In this document: piece by piece, positions 25,986 through 34,735 of the stretch
How positions within the stretch are numbered: position 1 is the stretch's first letter
How the letters are laid out: every line of letters begins with the position of its first letter
Assembly (NCBI RefSeq): GCF_008801605.1
Contig: NZ_VZPJ01000004.1
Location: forward strand, 62,001 to 126,000
DNA: 64,000 bases
Direction: 5' to 3'
From: Pseudomonas brassicacearum subsp. brassicacearum
GTDB taxonomy: Bacteria; Pseudomonadota; Gammaproteobacteria; Pseudomonadales; Pseudomonadaceae
Translations under genes and position numbers: made by a program
Notes under the pieces: model-generated
The model's input: only the letters and a program-made list of their open reading frames with translations
Told to the model about the DNA's origin: nothing
Databases searched by the model: none

Positions 25986-28597
25986 GCAGCAAGACCCTGG
26001 ATGACTACAACCGCATGCGCGACTTTGCCGCCACCCCGGAGCCGGCGGCGAAGCGCTCGCGCAAATCGGCGAAGACTGCCCATGCCTTGCAGTTCTGTAT
26101 TCAAAAACACGACGCCTCGCGGCTGCATTACGATTTTCGGCTGGAGCTGGACGGTGCGCTCAAGAGCTGGGCGGTGCCCAAAGGCCCCTCCCTGGACCCG
26201 AAAGCCAAGCGCCTGGCGGTGCATGTCGAAGACCATCCGCTGGATTACGCCACGTTCGAAGGCAACATCCCCGAGGGCCATTACGGCGCCGGTGACGTTA
26301 TCGTCTGGGATCGGGGCGTCTGGATTCCCCAGGATGATCCCTATGAGGCCTATGAAAAGGGCCGGCTCAAGTTCGAACTGCAAGGCGAAAAGCTCAGCGG
26401 CCTGTGGAACCTGGTGCGCACCCACATGCCTGGCAAGCAGGAGCAGTGGTTCCTGATCAAACATCAGGACCAGGCCGCCCGCCCCGAGAGTGAATACGAC
26501 GTGGTCCAGGCCGAACCGAACAGCGTGCTCAGCGATCGCACCCTGGTGCCCAAGCGCCGCGGCAAGGCCGCTGCAGCCAAAGCGGTGAAACAACCGGAAA
26601 AGGCCGTGCAGGCGAAATCGCCAAGAGGCGCCGCGAAAACCACCCTCAGCGGCGCGGTCGCCGGACCGTTGCCGGACACCCTCAAGCCGGAACTGGCAAC
26701 ACTGGTGGAAAGCGCGCCCGACGGCGAGTGGCTCTATGAAATCAAGTTCGACGGTTACCGGGTCATGGCGCGCATCGAACACGGCGACGTAAGGTTGCTG
26801 ACCCGCAACGGCCATGATTGGACCCACAAATTGCCAAGACAGGCCGAAGCCTTGGCTGCGCTGGGCTTGGAATCGGCCTGGCTCGACGGCGAGATGGTGG
26901 TTGCCAACGACCAGGGCGTGCCGGACTTCCAGGCCTTGCAGAATGCCTTCGAGGCCGGCAGCAGTGGCAAGATCGCCTATTACCTGTTCGACATGCCGTA
27001 CCTCAATGGCATGGATTTGCGCAAAGTGCCAGTGCAAGAACGCCGGGCGGCATTGGCCGCAGTGCTGGAGCCCAATGAAAGCCCCTTGCTGCGGTTTTCC
27101 GATGCTTTCGAAGAAACTCCCGAAGCGCTGCTCAACAGCGCCTGCCAGATGCAGATGGAAGGGTTGATCGGCAAGCGCATCGGCAGTGCCTATGTGTCCA
27201 GGCGCAGCAACGACTGGATCAAGCTCAAGTGCAAGAATCGCCAGGAGTTCGTGGTGGTGGGCTTCAGCGATCCCAAGGGCGCTCGCAGCGCCTTCGGTGC
27301 CTTGCTGCTGGGGCTGCATGACGCTGACAGCGGCCAGTTACGCTATGCCGGCAAGGTCGGCACCGGGTTCAACGAAACCACCCTTAAAAGCATCTACCAG
27401 CAACTGCTGCCCCTGGAGACCAAAAAGGCCGCCGTGGTCAACCCGCCCAGCGGTTACGAAGCCAAGGGCGTGCACTGGCTCGAACCGACGCTGTTGGCCG
27501 AAGTGGCCTTTGCCGAAATGACCAAGGACGGCTCGGTGCGCCATGCGGTCTTCCATGGCTTGCGCAACGACAAGCCGGCCAAGGACATTACCCAGGAGCT
27601 GGTCAAGCCCGTGAAAAAAACCGCTGCGGCAAAAAAAACCAAAGCCAAGCATGAGCCTGGCGCGACACCGGCCAAAACCAAGAGCAAGGCCAAGGCACCG
27701 GCCTTGGACGGCAAGGTCCGCATCACTCATCCGGAGCGGGTCATTGACGCCAGCAGCGGCACCACCAAGCTGCAACTGGCCGAGTACTACGCCAGCGTGG
27801 CCGAATTCATCCTGCCAGAACTGGCGGATCGCCCGGTGGCCTTGGTCAGGGCGCCGGATGGCATCGCCGGGGAACTGTTCTTCCAGAAGAACGCCGAGCG
27901 CCTGGCGATTCCCGGTATCACCAGTCTGGACAAGGCGCTGACCGGGCAGCCGGTGATGATCATCAACAACGCCGAAGCGCTGATCGGCGCGGTGCAGATG
28001 AGCACGGTGGAGCTGCACACCTGGAACGCCACCTCGGTCGATCTGGACAAGCCTGACCGCTTCGTTCTCGACCTTGACCCGGACCCGGCGCTGCCCTGGA
28101 AAAGCATGGTCGAGGCGACGCAGCTCACGTTATCGGTGCTCGATGAGCTGGGGCTCAAGGCGTTCCTCAAGACCAGCGGAGGCAAGGGCATCCATGTGGT
28201 GGTGCCGCTGACGCGCAAGCTGGGTTGGGACGAGGTCAAGGGGTTCAGCCATGCGATTGTCAGTCACATGGCCAAGCTGCTGCCGGACCGTTTTTCGGCG
28301 GTGTCCGGGCCGAAGAATCGGGTAGGGCGGATTTTCATCGATTACCTGCGCAATGGGTTGGGCGCTACCACCATTTGCGCTTACGCCGCCCGGACCCGGG
28401 AAGGGTTGCCGGTTTCGGTGCCTGTTTTTCGCGAGGAGGTGGCCGAGCTCAAGGGGGCGAATTTGTGGAATGTGCACAATGTTCATGAGCGTCTGGCGGA
28501 AGTTGGGCATGAGCCTTGGGCGGGGATTAAGCGGACTCGGCAGAGCATTACGGCTGAGATGCGTAGGCGTATTGGTATGAGGGAGACGGATAAGTAG
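25982..28597 (+). CDS. ligD: Multifunctional DNA ligase D (NHEJ)
   Basis: 871-aa bacterial non-homologous end-joining ligase with the Pseudomonas domain order. The N-terminal 3'-phosphoesterase domain (residues about 35-165) has FCIQKHDASRLHYDFR, EDHPLDYATFEG and HYGAGDVIVWD. The central ATP-dependent ligase (about 225-530) has the nucleotidyl lysine motif EIKFDGYRV near 252. A Lys/Ala/Thr-rich linker (about 540-580) leads to the C-terminal archaeo-eukaryotic primase-like polymerase (about 580-860) with catalytic LDLDPDP near 696 and SGGKGIHVVVPL. Its usual partner Ku is not encoded in this window. The ATGA overlap with the upstream YbdK-like gene places it at the end of the HDO-methyltransferase-YbdK operon. 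RpoS-linked expression is plausible but no promoter was identified. Confidence 0.96.
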   Translation: MSSKTLDDYNRMRDFAATPEPAAKRSRKSAKTAHALQFCIQKHDASRLHYDFRLELDGALKSWAVPKGPSLDPKAKRLAVHVEDHPLDYATFEGNIPEGHYGAGDVIVWDRGVWIPQDDPYEAYEKGRLKFELQGEKLSGLWNLVRTHMPGKQEQWFLIKHQDQAARPESEYDVVQAEPNSVLSDRTLVPKRRGKAAAAKAVKQPEKAVQAKSPRGAAKTTLSGAVAGPLPDTLKPELATLVESAPDGEWLYEIKFDGYRVMARIEHGDVRLLTRNGHDWTHKLPRQAEALAALGLESAWLDGEMVVANDQGVPDFQALQNAFEAGSSGKIAYYLFDMPYLNGMDLRKVPVQERRAALAAVLEPNESPLLRFSDAFEETPEALLNSACQMQMEGLIGKRIGSAYVSRRSNDWIKLKCKNRQEFVVVGFSDPKGARSAFGALLLGLHDADSGQLRYAGKVGTGFNETTLKSIYQQLLPLETKKAAVVNPPSGYEAKGVHWLEPTLLAEVAFAEMTKDGSVRHAVFHGLRNDKPAKDITQELVKPVKKTAAAKKTKAKHEPGATPAKTKSKAKAPALDGKVRITHPERVIDASSGTTKLQLAEYYASVAEFILPELADRPVALVRAPDGIAGELFFQKNAERLAIPGITSLDKALTGQPVMIINNAEALIGAVQMSTVELHTWNATSVDLDKPDRFVLDLDPDPALPWKSMVEATQLTLSVLDELGLKAFLKTSGGKGIHVVVPLTRKLGWDEVKGFSHAIVSHMAKLLPDRFSAVSGPKNRVGRIFIDYLRNGLGATTICAYAARTREGLPVSVPVFREEVAELKGANLWNVHNVHERLAEVGHEPWAGIKRTRQSITAEMRRRIGMRETDK

Positions 28598-28935
28598 TGT
28601 GTTTTATAGGGGGTGTGGATCCATTGTTGCGGTAACGGCTACTTATGGTTCCGCTTAACGGGGTGCCGAGATCAACGTCCTCCACGAGGCGGCCTAACAG
28701 CCGACCCGATTCTTGGTGGAGACCGCGTCTTTCCTGTGGGAGCGAGCTTGCTCGCGATGGCGGAGTGTCAGTTTGCGGTGATGTTTGGATGTGCCGGCCT
28801 CATCGCGAGCAAGCTCGCTCCCACAGGTTTTTTGGTGTGTCCAGATACTGCGAATACCCGTAAACCCATGTGGGAGCGAGCTTACTCGCGATGAGCACTG
28901 CAACGCCGCCGTCATTGGCGGGTGCAGTATCACCT
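28598..28935. other. 340-bp intergenic region with three REPs
   Basis: Convergent gap between ligD and the Yip1-family gene. Apart from the three REPs at 28735-28893 it contains no credible gene; open frames here run through REP sequence and lack ribosome sites. Confidence 0.7.
28735..28893. repeat. Three REP elements
   Basis: REPs at 28735-28762, 28799-28826 (opposite orientation) and 28869-28893 (one base changed, CTTACTCGCG). The first two form a REPIN. The second is followed by GGTTTTTTGG, which would make its hairpin resemble an intrinsic terminator for ligD transcripts. Confidence 0.88.
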
Positions 28936-29547
28936 TCAGCCCACCGGCACTCGCAGATATTCCGGCTGCAGGTAGTTGAACCATAGCAGGATCATTTCCA
29001 CCAGGATTGTCACCAGGACCAGCAAGCCGACGCCCCAGACACTCGTCGAGTAGAGCAGGCCCTGTTCTTTCCTGAGGCTCATGAACTTGGGCAATCCGAC
29101 GAATAGCAGGAATGTCGAGTAGGCCGAGGCCAGCAACAAGACGGCCACCGCCAGCCAGCGATTCGGGTAGAGCCCGAAAATCCCGGCCAGGAAGTATGGC
29201 GTCGCCGTGTAGGCGGCGAAGCCGATGCATTGGTTGACCGTCGGACGGACGTCGAAGGAGCGGGACATCCAGCGAATGAACAGTCCCATCAGCGCGACGC
29301 CGACCACGATGGTCAGGTACAGCAGCACGCACAATTGAAATGCGCTGGCGCGGCTGAGCCGTACCGTCTCGTTTTCGACCAGGCTCCAACCAGTCCAGGT
29401 GGTGCCGATGAACAGGCACACCGCCGGAATCAAGGCTAGCAATAGCAGATGAGCCAGGTAATGGCGCGGATGAGCCTGTTCCTGCTCGCGAATGTCTGTC
29501 CAGGCGAAATCAGGGTGCGTGAACAGTTTGACGAAAGGTGCAGACAT
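28936..29547 (-). CDS. Yip1-family inner-membrane protein
   Basis: About 203-aa membrane protein of the Yip1 domain family with five predicted helices after a soluble N-terminus (VKLFTHPDFAWTDIREQE). Conserved family features are FAAYTATPYFLAGIFGLYP and SAYSTFLLFVGLPKFM. Function in bacteria is not established. ATG 29547 is chosen because AGGAGG lies 6-7 nt upstream. It is divergent from pncC. Confidence 0.85.
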   Translation of the reverse strand: MSAPFVKLFTHPDFAWTDIREQEQAHPRHYLAHLLLLALIPAVCLFIGTTWTGWSLVENETVRLSRASAFQLCVLLYLTIVVGVALMGLFIRWMSRSFDVRPTVNQCIGFAAYTATPYFLAGIFGLYPNRWLAVAVLLLASAYSTFLLFVGLPKFMSLRKEQGLLYSTSVWGVGLLVLVTILVEMILLWFNYLQPEYLRVPVG

Positions 29548-29714
29548 GACGACCTCCTGATCAGGATGGCCTCTGCATGAGGCCCTTATAGGTTTGAGGT
29601 GCAGCAAAAGACCGGGGTTTCATTTATTTGTTGGCGCCGGACGACGGGGCGATAAAGGGAATGAATCACTACGGCAAGAGTCAACCCATCAGCATCCCTG
29701 AAGGACCCTTTGCC

Positions 29715-30215
29715 ATGACTGCAGCCAAAATCCTGGTCGATTATCTACGAGAGCATGACCTGCGCCTGACCACGGCCGAGTCCTGTACCGCCGGGCAGAT
29801 CGTTACGTTGTTGGCCGAGGTGCCGGGCAGTGGTTCACTGATCGAAAGCGGTTATGTGGTGTATTCCCCTGAAGCCAAGCAGCGTCTGCTCGGTGTCAGT
29901 CCACGCACCATCGATACCTTCAATCTGACCAGTCGTGAAGTGGCCGAGGAGATGGCCCTTGGCGCCTTGCGCGACGCCAATGCCAATGTCGCAGTGGCGA
30001 CCACCGGGCTGCTCGGACCAGATGACAAGGACGGCATACCTGCCGGCACCGTGTGTTTTGCCTGGGCGTTCGATCTGAACGGCCAGCGAGCGCTGTTCAG
30101 CCGCTGCGAACGGTTCTTTGGCAGTCGCGGCCAGGTGCAACTGTGGGCAGCGCAATACGCGTTGCAGCAATTGCCGGTCTTTCACCAGCGGGCTGTGGCC
30201 GTTGAGCGTCGGTAG
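29715..30215 (+). CDS. pncC: CinA C-terminal-type nicotinamide-nucleotide amidase
   Basis: 166-aa stand-alone CinA C-terminal domain, the size of PncC, which deamidates NMN to NaMN in the NAD recycling pathway. The family motifs TTAESCTAGQI (residues about 20), GSGSLIESGYVVYS and VATTGLLGPD are clear. A GAAGGAC ribosome site precedes ATG 29715. This genus usually also has a second CinA-like gene near recA, so this copy may be a paralogue with a different expression pattern; activity towards NMN is inferred from the family. Confidence 0.85.
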   Translation: MTAAKILVDYLREHDLRLTTAESCTAGQIVTLLAEVPGSGSLIESGYVVYSPEAKQRLLGVSPRTIDTFNLTSREVAEEMALGALRDANANVAVATTGLLGPDDKDGIPAGTVCFAWAFDLNGQRALFSRCERFFGSRGQVQLWAAQYALQQLPVFHQRAVAVERR

Positions 30216-30226
30216 GGATAGATGCT

Positions 30227-30340
30227 GATCGTTCCCCCGCTCCGCGTGGGAATGCATCCCGTGACGCTCTGCGTCACACTTCAGAAACGGAACGCGGAGC
30301 GTCCCTGGCGGCATTCCCACGCAGGAGCGTGGGAACGATC
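30227..30340. repeat. 114-bp palindromic repeat element, MITE-like
   Basis: Begins GATCGTTCCC and ends GGGAACGATC; the outer about 28 bp at each end are imperfect inverted repeats (CGCTCCGCGTGGGAATGC versus GCATTCCCACGCAGGAGCG). Inside is a 7-bp stem with 3-nt loop at 30261-30277 (GTGACGC / GCGTCAC). It differs from the REP family and lies between convergent genes, so it may act as a bidirectional transcript end. Confidence 0.8.
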
Positions 30341-30360
30341 GAAAAAATGTTGCGCCTGGC

Positions 30361-31218
30361 TCAAAGTATCGGCTTACCCCCGGTAATCCCATAGCGCTCC
30401 CCGGAGATGTAGCTGGCTTCGTCCGAGGCGAGCAGCACATAGATCGGCGCCACTTCAACCGGTTGGCCGGGGCGGCCGAGCGGGGTCTGGGAGCCGAAAT
30501 TCTGTACCTCTTTCTCGGGCATGGTCGCTACGATCAGCGGCGTCCAGATCGGTCCTGGTGCCACGCTGTTCACACGGATGCCCTTGGGGCCGAGCATTTG
30601 TGCCAGGCCGCCGGTGAAGTTGGCGATGGCGCCCTTGGTGGTGGCATACGCCAGCAGCGTCGGCTTGGGCATGTCGGAGTTGACCGAACTGGTGTTGATG
30701 ATCGAGCCACCCGGCTTCATGTGCGGCACGGCGGCCTGGCAGATCCTGAACATCGCCGTGATGTTGATATCGAACGTACGCACCCATTCTTCGTCGGATA
30801 TTTCCTCAAGACTTTCATGGGTCATCTGGAACGCGGCATTGTTGACCAGAACGTCGATATGCCCGAAGCGGGCGACGGTTTCATCGACGATTTTGCGGCA
30901 CTGGTCTTTGTTCGCCAGGTCCCCGGGCAGCAACAGGCATTGGCGCCCGGCCTGCTCGACCCAGCGCGCGGTTTCCTTGGCGTCTTCATGCTCGTCCAGA
31001 TAGGCAATCGCCACGTCCGCGCCTTCACGGGCAAAGGCAATGGCGACGGCGCGACCGATGCCGCTGTCGGCGCCAGTGATCAGGGCGATTTTGTTCGCCA
31101 GTCGTCCGGAGCCGGTGTAGCTCTGTTCGCCGCAGTCCGGGTAGGGATCCATTTTCCGTTGGCTGCCAGGCACCGGCTGGCTTTGTTTCGGGAAAGGTGG
31201 GAAAGGGTATTCGACCAT
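30361..31218 (-). CDS. SDR-family oxidoreductase (YghA/general stress protein type)
   Basis: 285-aa NAD(P)-dependent short-chain dehydrogenase. After an N-terminal extension rich in proline (EYPFPPFPKQSQPVPG), characteristic of the YghA/Gsp39 subgroup, the Rossmann motif is TGADSGIGRA, the NNAA motif is LVNNAAF, and the catalytic triad is the Ser in NTSSVNS with Tyr and Lys in YATTKG. The natural substrate is unknown. ATG 31218 follows GGAGAA at good spacing. Stress-related expression is typical of the subgroup in Pseudomonas but not visible from sequence. Confidence 0.9.
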   Translation of the reverse strand: MVEYPFPPFPKQSQPVPGSQRKMDPYPDCGEQSYTGSGRLANKIALITGADSGIGRAVAIAFAREGADVAIAYLDEHEDAKETARWVEQAGRQCLLLPGDLANKDQCRKIVDETVARFGHIDVLVNNAAFQMTHESLEEISDEEWVRTFDINITAMFRICQAAVPHMKPGGSIINTSSVNSDMPKPTLLAYATTKGAIANFTGGLAQMLGPKGIRVNSVAPGPIWTPLIVATMPEKEVQNFGSQTPLGRPGQPVEVAPIYVLLASDEASYISGERYGITGGKPIL

Positions 31219-31405
31219 TGTCGTTCTCCAGGCTTGGTTGCGATGGAGGGTGGACTGCGGGGTTTCGGGCAGAGTTCGGTCGGATTTTATTGCCAGTCGA
31301 TGAGCGTGATACCGGGCGTTTCGTCGGTGAATCGAGCGCTGTGACGAGCGTCGGATGAAGCTGTATTCTTCAATGGAAGGACTGGTTTCGATAAGGAGCA
31401 GGACA

Positions 31406-31810
31406 ATGTTCAGCCACATACAGATCGGTGCGCGCGACCTGCCGAAAATGGTCGCTTTCTATGATGCCGTCCTCGGCTGCCTGGGGCTGGAGCGTATCGA
31501 AGGTGAACACGACTCGGGCCCGCCGGGGGAGGGGTGGCAGCGCCCCGGCAAGCATTGGCCACAGGTTTTCGTCCAGTTGCCTTTCAACGGCCTGCCCGCC
31601 ACCTGGGGCAATGGCATGCAAGTGAGCTTCGCCGCTGACTCCCCGCAAACCGTGCGTGCTGCCTGGGAGCAGGCGATTGCCATGGGCGGCTCCGACGAAG
31701 GCCCACCCGGCCCGAGGCCGCAGTATTGCGAAGGTTATTTCGGGGCCTATTGCCGCGATCCGGAAGGGAACAAGCTGTGCTTTGTCCATGCGCCGGATAT
31801 GCATGAGTAA
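31406..31810 (+). CDS. VOC (glyoxalase/dioxygenase-fold) family protein
   Basis: 134-aa single vicinal-oxygen-chelate domain protein. It opens with FSHIQIGARDLPKMVAFYDAVLG and closes with YFGAYCRDPEGNKLCFV, the paired beta-alpha-beta-beta-beta units of the fold; His4 and the Glu-like C-terminal positions are candidate metal ligands. Substrate unknown; many such proteins are detoxification enzymes or have lost activity. AGGAGC precedes ATG 31406. Confidence 0.85.
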   Translation: MFSHIQIGARDLPKMVAFYDAVLGCLGLERIEGEHDSGPPGEGWQRPGKHWPQVFVQLPFNGLPATWGNGMQVSFAADSPQTVRAAWEQAIAMGGSDEGPPGPRPQYCEGYFGAYCRDPEGNKLCFVHAPDMHE

Positions 31811-31814
31811 CGGT

Positions 31815-31844
31815 TGTGACGAGGGGATAAATCCCCTCGCCACA
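31815..31844. terminator. Hairpin between convergent genes
   Basis: TGTGACGAGGGGAT / ATCCCCTCGCCACA form an almost perfect stem (one mismatch) with a 2-nt centre. The arms are the outer part of the composite REP repeats elsewhere in the window, so it looks like an internally deleted copy now placed as a bidirectional terminator. Confidence 0.65.
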
Positions 31845-31867
31845 ATGGATTGTTGTCGCCTGTTGGA

Positions 31868-33016
31868 TCAGCCCCTGGCTTTCAGGCTACGCTCCATCCG
31901 CGCAATCCCTTCCTCCAGCAGCGTCCGCGGGCAGCCGAAGTTCAAACGCACGAACTGACCGGCATCGTCACCAAAATCCAGGCCGGCACTCAGCCCCACC
32001 TTGGCTTCTTTCAGGAAGAAGCCCTGCGGGTCATCCAGTCCCAACCCGGAACAATCCAGCCAAGCCAGGTAAGTGCCCTGGGGCACGGTCATGGTGATGC
32101 CCGGCAGGCGAGAGTTCACCGCTTCGACCAGGTAATCGCGGTTGGCTTGCAGATACACCTTCAAGGCCTCTAGCCACGGGCCGGCCTCGCTATAGGCCGC
32201 ACGGGTCGCTTCAAGGCCCAGGGCATTGACGCTGTCGACCATGCCAGCCCGGGCGCTGTTGACCCGTTCGCGCAGCTTGGCGTTCTGGATAATGGCGAAC
32301 GAGGTTTTCAACCCGGCTATATTGAAGGCCTTGCTGGCGGACATCAGGGTGATGGTGCGCTCGGCAATTTCCGGGCTGAGGGACGCGGTTGGAATGTGCA
32401 CACGGCCGTCGAAGCACAGTTCGGCATGGATTTCGTCGGAGATGATCCAGGCGTCCTGCTCCAGGCAAATGTCTGCCACGGCCTTGAGTTCCTGGCGGTC
32501 AAACACCTTGCCCAGCGGGTTATGGGGATTGCTCAGCAACAGCGCGCCGCCGCCCTGCAATGCGTCGCGCAATGCCGCCAATGGCGTGTGGAATTCACCG
32601 TTGACCGGGTTGAATGGCAATTCCACTTTGTTCAACTGCCAGTTACCCGCTGCGTTGCGCAGCGGCGGGTAGTTGGGCACCTGCACCACGACATTCTGCT
32701 GGGGTTCTACCAAGGCATGCAGCGCCATGTTGAAGCCCGGTTCGACACCCGGCAGGAACACAATCTGCTGGGGCTCGACGCGCCAGGCGTACTTGCTCCA
32801 CAGGTCGGCCACGATGGCGGCACGCAGATCGTCCTGGGCCACGCTGTAGCCCAGCATCGGATGTTCCAGGCGCTTGTGCAGCGCGTCGATGATCACGGAC
32901 GGGGCGGAGAAGTCCATATCAGCGACCCACATCGGCAACACATCGGCCGGGTAGCGGCTCCATTTGGTACTGCCGGTGCCGTGGCGCTCCAATACCGTGT
33001 CGAAATCGAAAGTCAT
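31868..33016 (-). CDS. patB: PatB/MalY-type PLP-dependent C-S beta-lyase
   Basis: 382-aa fold-type I PLP enzyme of the cystathionine beta-lyase PatB/MalY group, cleaving C-S bonds of cystathionine or cysteine conjugates to thiol, pyruvate and ammonia. Markers: MWVADMDFSAP near residue 30, SNPHNPLGKVF (PLP-pyridine contacts), SDEIHAEL and the Schiff-base lysine in SASKAFNIAG. Length is typical. Role is probably in methionine metabolism or volatile sulphur release; it could also accept other aminotransferase-like substrates. Confidence 0.88.
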   Translation of the reverse strand: MTFDFDTVLERHGTGSTKWSRYPADVLPMWVADMDFSAPSVIIDALHKRLEHPMLGYSVAQDDLRAAIVADLWSKYAWRVEPQQIVFLPGVEPGFNMALHALVEPQQNVVVQVPNYPPLRNAAGNWQLNKVELPFNPVNGEFHTPLAALRDALQGGGALLLSNPHNPLGKVFDRQELKAVADICLEQDAWIISDEIHAELCFDGRVHIPTASLSPEIAERTITLMSASKAFNIAGLKTSFAIIQNAKLRERVNSARAGMVDSVNALGLEATRAAYSEAGPWLEALKVYLQANRDYLVEAVNSRLPGITMTVPQGTYLAWLDCSGLGLDDPQGFFLKEAKVGLSAGLDFGDDAGQFVRLNFGCPRTLLEEGIARMERSLKARG

Positions 33017-33097
33017 GGGGGTTCCATCAGTCAGTCATGAGATGGCGAACATCATAAAGCAAAGGCCAGCGAGAAAAGCTTGGTGGCGTAGTGCCAC

Positions 33098-33117
33098 TAA
33101 CTGATGATAATCAGTTA
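33098..33117. promoter_or_regulatory. 8-bp palindrome in the patB / chemoreceptor divergent promoter
   Basis: TAACTGAT-GATA-ATCAGTTA is a perfect inverted repeat in the 179-bp gap between the divergent patB and MCP genes, placed where an operator would lie. The cognate regulator is unknown. Confidence 0.4.
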
Positions 33118-33195
33118 CAGTTCACTGTCGAAACGCCGCCAAGACGTGAACGGCATTGGTAACGGACCCTCCAGGCCTTTGAAAAGGACGACCCC

Positions 33196-34707
33196 ATGAC
33201 ATCGCCCGTGCGCTTTAACGATCACCACCGTAAAGCCGATCGCATCATGTTGGGGCTGCTTTGGCTCACGTTGTTGTATTCCCTGAGCCTGGCATTCCTG
33301 CACTCGACGTTTACCCAGGCGTTGCTGGTCGGGGCGACAACCTGCGTAGCAAGCACCGTGCTTTATCGCGTCCTGGCGGGCACTCGGGCCATGCGTTGCA
33401 TTATCGCGGTGGCGTTGATGGTCATGGCGGCATTGCACATCAACCAGACCCGGGGCGTGATCGAGTTCCACTTCGGGATCTTCGTGCTGCTGGCCGTGTT
33501 GACGTTCTACCGTGACTGGCTGCCGATTGTCGTGGCCGCCGCCACCATTGCGGTTCATCACCTCGGTTTTCACTGGCTCCAACACCAGGGTTATCCGGTG
33601 TTCGTGATGGATGCCCACGGTGGCTGGTCGATGATCTTTCTCCACGCGTTCTACGTGGTGGTGGAAAGTGTGATCCTCATTTACCTGGCGAACCAGAGCC
33701 TGGCCGACGCCACGGAAAACCAGGATGTGCTCGATAAGGTTCTGGTGGCGGCCGCGCAATTGAGCAACGACGCTGGCAGGCAGCGCAGCGAGGGCGCCAA
33801 GGTCTCGTCGAGCGAGCGTTTCGATCATTTCCTCCAGCAGATCACCCAACTGGTGGACGGCGTGGTACGCGATACCCGAAATCTCTCGGACCTGGGCCAG
33901 GACCTGTCCCAAGTCGGCCAGACCCTGGAAACCGGCGCCCGCCACCAACTCGATGAAGTGGCGCAGATGAGCGGAGCGATCAGCCATCTGGTCCAGGCCA
34001 TGGAGAACATTGCCGGCCATGTCGACCAGACCTTGCAGCGCGCCGGCCAGGCCAACGAACAGGTCAACCGCGGGCGCAGCACGGTTGACCAGACCCGAGA
34101 AGAGATCGTCGAACTGGCCGGGCGCATCAACCTGACCAACGAAACCGTGCAAGTCCTGGCCGAACAGGCACAGCAGATCGGCCAGGTGCTGGATGTGATC
34201 AATGGCATCGCCGAACAAACCAATCTGCTGGCCCTCAACGCGGCCATCGAAGCCGCTCGGGCCGGCGAGCAGGGCCGTGGTTTTGCGGTGGTAGCCGACG
34301 AAGTCCGGACCCTGTCCCAAAAGACCTCGACGTCCACCACGGAAATCCAGCAGATCATCGCCAAGCTGCAGCAGGGCAGCCGCCAGGCCGCTGTCGCCAT
34401 GCAAGACAGCCGCGATGGGGTGGCGCGCTGCGTGTCCGCCAGCCAACTCGCTTCGCAACTGCTCCACGCCGTGGTGGAAGACATCGCAGTGATCAACCAT
34501 TTCAACGACCTGATCGCCACTACCACCCAGGAACAATCCAAGGTATCAATGGGCATCAATGAGCGTTTGCAAACTGTCCAGGCCGTGGCTGAGCGCAATG
34601 CCGACAACATTGGCATCCTGACTCGCAGCAGCCAGTGCCTGCCACCGTTGGCAGAGCGGTTGGCGGTGTTGGGGCAAGCGTTTCATGGCAAAGCCGGGAC
34701 GGTCTGA
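33196..34707 (+). CDS. Methyl-accepting chemotaxis protein, multi-TM, no HAMP
   Basis: 503-aa chemoreceptor. The N-terminal about 180 residues are a membrane domain with about six hydrophobic helices instead of a periplasmic ligand domain; His residues are clustered there ([14 protein letters not shown]). There is no recognisable HAMP. The cytoplasmic signalling domain follows from about 200, with the highly conserved hairpin tip [20 protein letters not shown] and [15 protein letters not shown]. The signal is probably sensed within or near the membrane (redox, light or a hydrophobic ligand), as inferred for similar receptors. An AAGGAC site precedes the ATG. Confidence 0.9.
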   Translation: MTSPVRFNDHHRKADRIMLGLLWLTLLYSLSLAFLHSTFTQALLVGATTCVASTVLYRVLAGTRAMRCIIAVALMVMAALHINQTRGVIEFHFGIFVLLAVLTFYRDWLPIVVAAATIAVHHLGFHWLQHQGYPVFVMDAHGGWSMIFLHAFYVVVESVILIYLANQSLADATENQDVLDKVLVAAAQLSNDAGRQRSEGAKVSSSERFDHFLQQITQLVDGVVRDTRNLSDLGQDLSQVGQTLETGARHQLDEVAQMSGAISHLVQAMENIAGHVDQTLQRAGQANEQVNRGRSTVDQTREEIVELAGRINLTNETVQVLAEQAQQIGQVLDVINGIAEQTNLLALNAAIEAARAGEQGRGFAVVADEVRTLSQKTSTSTTEIQQIIAKLQQGSRQAAVAMQDSRDGVARCVSASQLASQLLHAVVEDIAVINHFNDLIATTTQEQSKVSMGINERLQTVQAVAERNADNIGILTRSSQCLPPLAERLAVLGQAFHGKAGTV

Positions 34708-34735
34708 GCGGCAGGATCTGCAGTGACGACCGCGC

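Noticed and set aside
28613..28894. Small open frames in the gap after ligD
   Set aside because: They read through REP sequence and lack ribosome sites or domains.
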